In this document: positions 6,767 through 15,729 of the stretch, in pieces | Position numbering within the stretch: the first letter of the stretch is position 1 | Layout: each line of letters starts with the position of its first letter | Source: an uncultured Blautia sp. | GTDB taxonomy: Bacteria; Bacillota; Clostridia; Lachnospirales; Lachnospiraceae | Reading direction: 5' to 3' | Length of the DNA stretch: 21,495 bases | NCBI GenBank assembly: GCA_900542045.1 | Contig: UQMI01000055.1 | Span: 1-21,495, forward strand | The notes under the pieces: generated by a model | The model's input: only the letters and a program-made list of their open reading frames with translations | Database searches by the model: none | What the model was told of the DNA's origin: nothing | Translations under genes and position numbers: made by a program

Positions 6767-7019
6767 AACGTTTGATATCCTCCAACAGCAGCGGATTCCG
6801 GCAGGAATCCAGATTGATCAGATCCACGGAATAAAGTGTCGGTATATTTTCGATCTCTTCCAGCAGAAGGTCAAAATCCTGTACCCCGGACACGGCAAGG
6901 TCGATATCGCTTCGGGGATGGGCGGTCTCCTTTGCCCGGGAGCCGAACAGGATCACTTCTTTTGCATGGTATTTGCGGCATAAGCCGGCCGCTTTACGGA
7001 TTACTTCTTCTGCGCGCAT
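6738..7019 (-). CDS. MNT-type minimal nucleotidyltransferase (HI0073/MntA-like)
   Basis: A 93-residue minimal nucleotidyltransferase domain. The polymerase-beta motif is intact: G26-S27-RAKETAHPRS-D38-I-D40, with a third acidic residue likely at D66 (YSVDLI). Start chosen at MRAEEVI because AAGGAGG lies 5 nt upstream; an upstream Met at 7082 lacks a site. In MntA-HepT systems such enzymes transfer AMP to the HEPN partner and so act as the antitoxin. The gene leads a likely three-gene minus-strand transcript with the HI0074-type gene and the GNAT gene. Confidence 0.87.
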   Translation of the reverse strand: MRAEEVIRKAAGLCRKYHAKEVILFGSRAKETAHPRSDIDLAVSGVQDFDLLLEEIENIPTLYSVDLINLDSCRNPLLLEDIKRYGRKIYPEI

Positions 7020-7102
7020 GTAGCCTCCTTCGAAGGTCCTTTTTACAAAAGGCCCGCACTCTTTATGGCTGTTTTCGACCACTGCAAAATGTGCAGCGCC
7101 GT

Positions 7103-7120
7103 CTGTATAGTTGTATACAG
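7103..7120. promoter_or_regulatory. Dyad operator before the MNT-HEPN operon
   Basis: CTGTATA-gttg-TATACAG is a perfect 7-bp inverted repeat placed just downstream of the -10 box, where the transcript should start. That position suits a repressor site; the repressor is not known and neither partner protein has an evident DNA-binding domain. Confidence 0.5.
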
Positions 7121-7122
7121 CT

Positions 7123-7151
7123 ATTTTACTGCAAACGAGTGGAAACTACAA
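7123..7151 (-). promoter_or_regulatory. Promoter of the MNT-HEPN-GNAT operon
   Basis: On the minus strand TTGTAG (7151-7146), a 17-nt spacer and TAAAAT (7128-7123). The dyad operator begins 3 nt after the -10 box. A leader of about 95 nt would precede the nucleotidyltransferase start. Confidence 0.5.
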
Positions 7152-7170
7152 TAAAAATTCCCCGAAACCC

Positions 7171-7205
7171 AGACCGGGAGAGGCCCGAAAGCCTCCCCCG
7201 CGTCT
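7171..7205 (-). terminator. Terminator hairpin after surface protein gene 2
   Basis: On the minus strand a GC-rich stem (GGGGAGGC / GCCTCTCCC, one bulge) closes a TTTCGG loop, with outer pairs AGAC/GTCT. AATTTTTATT follows about 12 nt later. Sequence and loop resemble the hairpin after gene 1. It lies about 125 nt after the stop of the gene, just before the promoter of the MNT operon. Confidence 0.55.
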
Positions 7206-7331
7206 TTTGTCCATACGCCCGGCGGATGCCTGCTCGTGCAAACACGGCGGCCGCCCGACCGGCGTTTTGCAGAAAAAGAAGAGGAACGCTTTCGCGCTCC
7301 CCTTCCGGATGTATGTCTTAGAATCTTATTG

Positions 7332-10300
7332 TTATTTTACTACCGCACGGAATGTGTTGGACCATTCGCCGTAGACTCTCTTGTTATTTCCAAGATCTCT
7401 GTAAGACTTCACGCATACGTAATAGGTGCCGGGCTCAAAGGTCTTGTTCAGGGTTCTGGTGGTGTACTGTGTACGGATACCTACCTTGAAGTCGTTCTCT
7501 TTGAAGCATGCGCGGCTGTCGCCATAGCACATGGAGTACATCTCAGCGCCTTCTGCCTCGCCTGCCAGTCTCACTTTGATCTTGCCGTCGGTCACGGTCA
7601 CACCGATGATCGTAGCTGCAAGAGGTTTGGTGGTTCCACGCTGTGTCGGGGATACATCGCTGAAGATGTAGTTGCCTTCCGCGTCTTTCACCCAGGATCT
7701 CATAGCGAAGAAGTACTTGGTTCCAGGCTGCAGGCCTTTCAGTGTCCAGCTTGTCTGCTCGCCGTCGAAGATGATCTTTCTGGACATCTCGGTGTCGTAT
7801 TCAGAACGATACCAGATGGTGTAGCCTTCTGCGTCATCTACTTTCTCCCAGTTCACGGTTACAGTAGAAGTGGTTCTGTCGGATACGGACAGTACGGTTG
7901 CGCCCGGAGTTTCCGGAACACTTTCTGCTGCGGTTACAGAACCGGTGTAGTTGCTGTCTGCATTAGCGGTCACGGTGTAGGTGCCATCGCCATTGTCTTT
8001 TACAGTGTATTCGCTGGCCGGAACGGTGATCTCGCCGTTCTTTACAGTTACTACGCCGTTTTCAACGATTACGTCGCAGTTGGAAAGTGATTTCTTTGTG
8101 ATCTGGAAGGTCACTTTGATTTCACCAGAAACAGCACCATCAAATGTGTAGTTGTTATTGTCCTTAACCGCTTTGATCGTTGCAGTCGCTGTGCCTGCTT
8201 CTACCGCGTCTTCCAGAGTTACCTCGTAATCTTTGTCTTTCACCAGTTCATTTCCGCTGTGCGGGTTCACTACGGTGATGTTCGGTGTTACTTCCAGTCC
8301 GCCTGCGTACTCTACACTGCCAACAGATACATTTTCTTTAGCGATGTTAGTAGCGTCGATGTCAAATTCTGCAGAAGCTCCGGTGTTGTCTTTCGGATCC
8401 GATGTTGCAGTTTGTACAAATGTATAATTGCCGATACCCGTGATCACAACTGCCGGTGCTTTATTGTCACTGCTAGTTGCTGCATTGATGTTGTTCTTGT
8501 AGCTTACTACAAAGTCTGTACCTTCCTGCAGAGTGTAGCTGCCGTCTTTTACCGTGATCTTGATGTCACTCTCTGTGATGGGCTCTACTTTTTCACCGGT
8601 GTAATAGTATTTATTTCTATTAAGCGCAGGATTGAATGTAATACCGGTTGCTGTTTTCTGCTGCGGCAGGATCTCAAAGGTTGCTACCGCATGGATATCA
8701 TACCCGGCTTTTCCGGTCGCTTCGATAGTTGCCGTACCGGCTGCCCTGTTATTGGTGTACGTGATATCACAGTGTGCCGTTACATTTTCACCGTCCTCAT
8801 TGCGGACGATTACTTTATTTGCAACAGTTGCTCCATCATTAGCTGTCCACAGATTGGGAACCGGGATACCATACTTGCTGTTTGCCGCTTCGTTTGTATA
8901 ATGTGCCTCCGGAAGAATATCGCTGTTGTTGTAGATAAAGCTTGCGTTTATTTCGCGGTTGGTTACATTGATGGTCTTGGTTACTGTTCCGGTATAATGA
9001 CCCTTTCCGATGATGGTCAGTGTTACCTGGCCTTCGCCGCTTTCCGGAAGTTTGCTGAATCTTACTGTGTAATCTGTACCTGCGGTCATCGTTACACTGT
9101 CGCCATCGATATCTGTATCCAGCATCAGGTCTGCGTATGTACCTGCGGTGCCGTCCGGTTTTGTCGCCACAAGCTCTTTAAGGGCATATTCAGCGGTCGA
9201 AGCATCGTAAGCTGCTTTCACTGCCTCGTAGGTCTGGGTCGGAACTTCTGCCAACTCTGGAAGTGGTCTTGCCTGCAGTTTGCCGACAGTACAAGGAATA
9301 GCTGACCCTGTAAAGTTGCATTTTGCGTTGTCTGCCGGTGCGGAGATTACCATTTTTACATTAGCACCAATGTTATTTGAGTCAACCTTTACGCTATCAA
9401 CCTTGTAATCCACACCTTCTACCAATTCTGTTCCGTTGAAGGTCAGCACAGGAGCCGCTTCGTCAGAAAGGTCTGTAGAATCTGTTAATCCATCTACCCA
9501 TACAATGGGGTTGATTGTTACATCTTTTCCATACTGGAATACACTTAAGTTTGCTTTATTTACGGTTAATTTTGTAGTAGCAGTCAGTTTCTGTCCTGCA
9601 TAAGCGCCGCTGGTGATGTTCATCACGATGGTATAATCACCGGCGTTCTTCACAGAACCGCTGGGCTCTTCCACACAAGTCAGAGTGTATTCTCCTCTTG
9701 TAAAGGAACCGATATTGCCTTTTACCAGGTTATTAACACTGTGAGATGCTCCGTCATAAGTAAATGCAGCTTCACTGATTGCACCGTTCAGTGCTGCAGC
9801 TGTATCACTCGGTAAAGCAGTTGTCTGCGCTACAAAAGAGAAAGTCTTGCTGCCGGTAAAGTTTGTCACGCCTTGTTTTGGTGTAATGGTTACCGTTACC
9901 GTTTCACCTGCTTTTGTATCTTTGGTATAGGATACGTTTAATTCAGCGTTAGCCAGTGGATTGAATGTCTCCTTATCGGAAGCATCATAATATTTGAAAA
10001 TACCATCTTTTAATGCATTTTCTAATAATGTATCAAAGCCAGTTCCACTTTCAGGATAAACCAACGCATCAATTTTAGCCTGATCAACGTACAGGGATCC
10101 CAGATCCTTGGCTACAATTTCATACTCTTTGATGATGGGTTCATAATCCTTATACTCACCGATTCCGGTAATTTTTACATATACTTTATCGCCAGCTTTA
10201 GGCTCTGCAGTAAGTTTATCACTTCCATCGGCCTTAGTACCAACGCTAACAGAATAATCATCCGGGTAATCCAGGTCGCCTTCATCGATCAAATCGGCGA

Positions 10301-11579
10301 TCTGTGTCGCAAAACCGGTATCTACAAAGTCAGGATCGTATGTCAGAGTACTTCCGCTCAGGGAAATCAGGCCGCCTAAGGACTCGCCCTCGGTTTCAAA
10401 CTTAGCCAGAGTTAAGGCGCCATTGATGCCCATGCAATTATTGAAAGCAATCGTTGCCGCAACAGTATTGAAATTTGAAGTGAAAGTAAGTTCGCCATTA
10501 ACAAGATTTGCCGCGTTTTCGATTGTTACGGTTTCTTCTTCATCGCCTAATGTCAGAACCACTTTTCCCAGTTCGTATTTGTCAGAAGCTGCTACGGTAA
10601 AATCTTTGCCGTCTTTTGTATAAGTCTGTCCATTGATTTCTACAGACCAGTCGGTAATATCAGTTGCATCTGCCACCTCGATCTTACCATTATCAGTGAT
10701 ATAGATGGTATCACCCTCATCATTCAGAACAAGTTCCGCTGCGATTTCTTTACCGATGTCATCTGCAGTAACAGGGTCTGTATAGAATGCCCTTCCTGTT
10801 TCTAAAGTGCCATCTACTTGAACCGCGCCGGCATCTACCAAACCAACACGAGCACTTTTTACCATTGCCCCAGTCGCATCAACTTTTACTTTCTTCGCAA
10901 CTTCTGTTGCATCTGCAATCTGTTCATCAGCCCGGAACCACTTTACATCGCCCAGTTCATCCTTCAAATCATTCAAAGTGATAGAATCCAGCTGGGCGTC
11001 TGCAGAGCTGTCAATTACCTTTACTGTGTAAAGGCCGCCGACATAGTCACTAACGTCAAAGTTTGTCTCTGTAATCTGCTGGTTTCCATTCACTCGAACA
11101 GAAAAAGTAAGCACATCGCCTTTCTTCAAATCGCTCTTGGAAATAGTAAAGTCAGTTGGGATTGTTCCATTACCTGTGCTGCTAGCATTAAATTTAAGAG
11201 TGCTTCCATTGGTGTATCCAATAGCGGTATACCAACTTGAATTCACACCGGTGGCGGTAGCTTCTACGCTTATACTATCACTACAAGTTGCAAGATCAAT
11301 CGTAGGATTTTCGCCCGTGATTGATTCACTATTCACCGTGAAAGAAGTCATACTAGCTTGACTATTGAGATTGCCCCCAAGTAACTCAATGTTCTCTGGA
11401 GTGATTCCATCACTATTTTCCACTTCGAATCCACTGTTTTCCGTCACTGGTGCTGCGCCATATTCCTCAGCCGTGAACCCTGACGCCCATGCCGGAACAT
11501 TCGAAGTGGCTAACATTGCGGCAACGAGAGAAACGCTCAATGCTTTCTTCGCAATGCCCTTCTTTTTGTTTTGTGTCAT
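7332..11579 (-). CDS. Large secreted Ig-like/FN3 repeat surface protein (paralogue 2)
   Basis: A 1415-residue protein. Start chosen at MTQNKKKGIAKK, which has AAGGGG 9 nt upstream and gives a textbook Sec signal peptide (KKK, hydrophobic ALSVSLVAAMLATSNV, cut after PAWA); the extra 53 residues of the longer frame are not coding. The middle holds repeated modules with YTG/YAGG starts, 'GTDFVVSYKNN'-type strands and 'G-G-Y/N-Y-T' turns, like the first surface protein but largely different in sequence. The C-terminus is an FN3 domain (TVTVNWEKVDDAEGYTIWYR) plus a terminal FN3-like domain ending FRAVVK, nearly identical to paralogue 1. No sorting signal is visible. It is oriented tail-to-tail with paralogue 1. 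Surface or adhesion role inferred. Confidence 0.88.
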   Translation of the reverse strand: MTQNKKKGIAKKALSVSLVAAMLATSNVPAWASGFTAEEYGAAPVTENSGFEVENSDGITPENIELLGGNLNSQASMTSFTVNSESITGENPTIDLATCSDSISVEATATGVNSSWYTAIGYTNGSTLKFNASSTGNGTIPTDFTISKSDLKKGDVLTFSVRVNGNQQITETNFDVSDYVGGLYTVKVIDSSADAQLDSITLNDLKDELGDVKWFRADEQIADATEVAKKVKVDATGAMVKSARVGLVDAGAVQVDGTLETGRAFYTDPVTADDIGKEIAAELVLNDEGDTIYITDNGKIEVADATDITDWSVEINGQTYTKDGKDFTVAASDKYELGKVVLTLGDEEETVTIENAANLVNGELTFTSNFNTVAATIAFNNCMGINGALTLAKFETEGESLGGLISLSGSTLTYDPDFVDTGFATQIADLIDEGDLDYPDDYSVSVGTKADGSDKLTAEPKAGDKVYVKITGIGEYKDYEPIIKEYEIVAKDLGSLYVDQAKIDALVYPESGTGFDTLLENALKDGIFKYYDASDKETFNPLANAELNVSYTKDTKAGETVTVTITPKQGVTNFTGSKTFSFVAQTTALPSDTAAALNGAISEAAFTYDGASHSVNNLVKGNIGSFTRGEYTLTCVEEPSGSVKNAGDYTIVMNITSGAYAGQKLTATTKLTVNKANLSVFQYGKDVTINPIVWVDGLTDSTDLSDEAAPVLTFNGTELVEGVDYKVDSVKVDSNNIGANVKMVISAPADNAKCNFTGSAIPCTVGKLQARPLPELAEVPTQTYEAVKAAYDASTAEYALKELVATKPDGTAGTYADLMLDTDIDGDSVTMTAGTDYTVRFSKLPESGEGQVTLTIIGKGHYTGTVTKTINVTNREINASFIYNNSDILPEAHYTNEAANSKYGIPVPNLWTANDGATVANKVIVRNEDGENVTAHCDITYTNNRAAGTATIEATGKAGYDIHAVATFEILPQQKTATGITFNPALNRNKYYYTGEKVEPITESDIKITVKDGSYTLQEGTDFVVSYKNNINAATSSDNKAPAVVITGIGNYTFVQTATSDPKDNTGASAEFDIDATNIAKENVSVGSVEYAGGLEVTPNITVVNPHSGNELVKDKDYEVTLEDAVEAGTATATIKAVKDNNNYTFDGAVSGEIKVTFQITKKSLSNCDVIVENGVVTVKNGEITVPASEYTVKDNGDGTYTVTANADSNYTGSVTAAESVPETPGATVLSVSDRTTSTVTVNWEKVDDAEGYTIWYRSEYDTEMSRKIIFDGEQTSWTLKGLQPGTKYFFAMRSWVKDAEGNYIFSDVSPTQRGTTKPLAATIIGVTVTDGKIKVRLAGEAEGAEMYSMCYGDSRACFKENDFKVGIRTQYTTRTLNKTFEPGTYYVCVKSYRDLGNNKRVYGEWSNTFRAVVK
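7791..7891 (-). repeat. Inverted repeat copy B (FN3 coding core)
   Basis: Reverse complement of 3210-3310 with a single mismatch at 7809. The block 7810-7891 is identical over 82 bp. See copy A. Confidence 0.9.
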
Positions 11580-12050
11580 GTTATAGTTCCCCTTGCCGAA
11601 ATTTACATCCTGCAGATCTGGTCTGACGAGGAAAGAGTGGTGTCTGAGAGCGGCGGAGGATGGAGCGGCGGAGGATTTATAAAGGCGATAAAATTCCGAT
11701 TTGTGGAGAAATGAGAGGGCTGTATGTTTGCATAACACTATACAAAACGATTAAAATGTAGATATATAATTAAAAAATCCTAATTTGTAAGATTTTTTCC
11801 GGGGAATGTCTTCCAAACTGCCTGGTGGTCTGTTATCGTGTAAATAGCAACAAAAAGTTGCACGTAAGATAAGATCACGCCTTTGTTTTTTCGGGGAGAC
11901 TGGAATGGAAACTGCATTTGCAGAGTTGGGATTTTTTGCCTGCAGTTGCAGCTGTGTCGCTGTCCGCAGCATTTTGCAGAGAAAATTCGTGTGGGATCTT
12001 CCGGAAGGAGAAGGCCGTGAGTCCAGCACAAAAGAAGAAGGAGGTAATTT
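11580..12050. other. 471-bp non-coding region between surface gene 2 and the recombinase gene
   Basis: No gene is supported here. It contains the ribosome binding site of surface gene 2 (minus), a tandem repeat at 11648-11676, an A/T-rich inverted repeat AAAAAATC/GATTTTTT (11774-11798), a small hairpin GCAAC-aaaaa-GTTGC near 11848-11862, similar TTTTTTCCGGGGA and TTTTTTCGGGGA stretches at 11793 and 11886, and two CTGCA/TGCAG dyads near 11910 and 11941. The recombinase site GGAGG lies at its right end. No consensus promoter could be fixed for either gene. A recombinase core site could be here but none is identified. Confidence 0.6.
11648..11676. repeat. Direct tandem repeat in the surface gene 2 leader
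   Basis: GAGCGGCGGAGGAT occurs at 11648-11661 and again at 11663-11676, giving a 15-bp period. It lies about 70-100 bp upstream of the surface gene start, in the probable untranslated leader. Confidence 0.8.
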
Positions 12051-13556
12051 ATGGGAAGAGTAAATGCGATTTATGCCAGGCAGTCTGTGGACCGGGTGGA
12101 CAGTATTTCCATTGAGAGTCAGATTGAGTTCTGCAAGTATGAACTCAAAGGTGGGGAATTCTGTGCGTATACGGATAAAGGGTACAGTGGAAAGAATACG
12201 GCACGGCCGCAGCTGCAGCGTCTGCTGAGGGATATTGAGCAGGGGAAGATTTCAAAGGTTATTGTGTATAAGCTGGATCGTATCAGCCGTTCAATCCTGG
12301 ATTTTTCCAATATGATGGAAATGTTTCAGAAATACAATGTGGAATTCGTGTCTTCAACGGAAAAGTTTGATACTTCCACACCCATGGGGCGGGCGATGCT
12401 GAATATCTGTATTGTGTTTGCCCAGCTGGAGCGTGAAACGATCCAGAAACGTGTGAGTGATGCTTATTATTCCAGAAGCCAGAGAGGCTTCCGGATGGGG
12501 GGAAAACCTCCGTATGGATACCGGCTGGAGCCCGTTGTGATCCAGGGAATCCATACAAAGAAGCTGGTGGCGTGTGAAGCGGAATCGCAGCATATCAGGC
12601 AGATGTTCGAAATGTATGCACAGCCCCATACCTCATATGGAGATATTACCCGGTATTTTACGGAAATGGGAATTACTTTTTATGGAAAAGAACTGATCCG
12701 GCCGACTTTGGCGCAAATGCTGCGAAATCCTGTATATGTACGGGCTGATATGGATGTGTATCGTTTCTTTAAAAACCACGGAACAGTTATTGTGAATGCA
12801 CCGTCAGAATTCGATGGTATTAACGGCTGCTATCTGTATCAGGGGCGTGGAGTGAAAGAGGATAAGCTGCATCATCTTCAGGGACAGATGTTGGTTTTGG
12901 CTCCCCATGAGGGGTTGATTCCTTCAGAATTGTGGTTAGCCTGCCGGATGAAACTGATGAATAACATCCGGATTCCGGCGGAGCGGAAAGCTGTTAACAC
13001 CTGGTTGGCCGGGAAGATTAAATGTGCGAATTGCGGATATGCTTTAATGAGTGTGAAAAATCGATATGGCAAGCAGTATCTGCGGTGTACCAAGCGTCTG
13101 AATAATAAGGGGTGTCCAGGATGCGGCAAGATTTATACAGGGGAGCTGGAAGACTATGTGTATCGTAAAATGGTGGAGAAGATCAGGGAGTTTCAGACAC
13201 CATTGGGTTATACCAAGAAGCATCAGCATCCTAGGATTACAGAACTGTCCGAAGAATTGGATAGAATAGAAGAGAAAATTGAAAATATATTGACATCTCT
13301 GGCAGATGCCAGTGATACCCTGGTATCTTATGTCGATATGAAAATTGCGGAACTGGATAAAAAAAGACAGGATATTGTGGATGAGATTTCGGTTTTGAGT
13401 ACAGAAGTGACTTCACCGGATCAGCTGGAAAATATTTTGTATCACCTGAGTAATTGGGAAAAAGCTTCTTTTGATGACCGGCGTATGGTGCTGGACGGCC
13501 TGGTGACGGTGATTCGGGCCTCAGAACAGGGGACAGAAATACGCTGGAAAATCTAA
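12051..13556 (+). CDS. Large serine recombinase
   Basis: A 501-residue site-specific recombinase. The catalytic resolvase domain spans about 3-148: R10 and nucleophile S12 in YARQS, then KLDRISRS with R77 and R80. The Recombinase domain follows (KPPYGYRL from 152). A zinc ribbon has C325, C328, C346 and C355/C358, and a coiled coil (about 395-450) precedes the C-terminus, all in the usual order for serine integrases. The start has GGAGG 7 nt upstream. It would break and join DNA at attachment sites through a Ser-DNA link. No excisionase, relaxase, phage or other mobile gene is next to it; it is divergent from surface gene 2 and 228 bp upstream of gyrB. It may be a remnant integrase or an invertase for the nearby surface-gene region. 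Confidence 0.93.
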   Translation: MGRVNAIYARQSVDRVDSISIESQIEFCKYELKGGEFCAYTDKGYSGKNTARPQLQRLLRDIEQGKISKVIVYKLDRISRSILDFSNMMEMFQKYNVEFVSSTEKFDTSTPMGRAMLNICIVFAQLERETIQKRVSDAYYSRSQRGFRMGGKPPYGYRLEPVVIQGIHTKKLVACEAESQHIRQMFEMYAQPHTSYGDITRYFTEMGITFYGKELIRPTLAQMLRNPVYVRADMDVYRFFKNHGTVIVNAPSEFDGINGCYLYQGRGVKEDKLHHLQGQMLVLAPHEGLIPSELWLACRMKLMNNIRIPAERKAVNTWLAGKIKCANCGYALMSVKNRYGKQYLRCTKRLNNKGCPGCGKIYTGELEDYVYRKMVEKIREFQTPLGYTKKHQHPRITELSEELDRIEEKIENILTSLADASDTLVSYVDMKIAELDKKRQDIVDEISVLSTEVTSPDQLENILYHLSNWEKASFDDRRMVLDGLVTVIRASEQGTEIRWKI

Positions 13557-13609
13557 GGATCAGGAAGAAGAATTTCAGATATTTTTACATGGAAATCACA
13601 GGCTTTGTG

Positions 13610-13618
13610 TGCTATAAT
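13610..13618 (+). promoter_or_regulatory. Extended -10 promoter for gyrB
   Basis: TGC-TATAAT is a consensus extended -10 element; no good -35 is found at 17 nt. It would give a leader of about 160 nt before gyrB. Confidence 0.55.
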
Positions 13619-13769
13619 AAATTAGTATTGTTGTGCCTACATTTAATAAGAAGAATATGGATGCATTTCGGATGGCTGTGTTTGATTTGGGACGCAATAT
13701 TCTTTGATTATTCATATATGGCACCAGGTATTGCTGAGCAAATGATTTACATATAGCATGTCAAAATAG

Positions 13770-15710
<1,941 letters not shown>

Positions 15711-15729
15711 AAGAGGACAGGAGTAGAAG

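Noticed and set aside
11774..11798. AAAAAATC/GATTTTTT inverted repeat as a rho-independent terminator
   Set aside because: The stem is almost all A-T and no gene ends next to it on either strand.
13710..13757. Short frames before gyrB such as MAPGIAEQMIYI
   Set aside because: Very short, without a ribosome binding site and with no recognisable similarity; probably untranslated leader.
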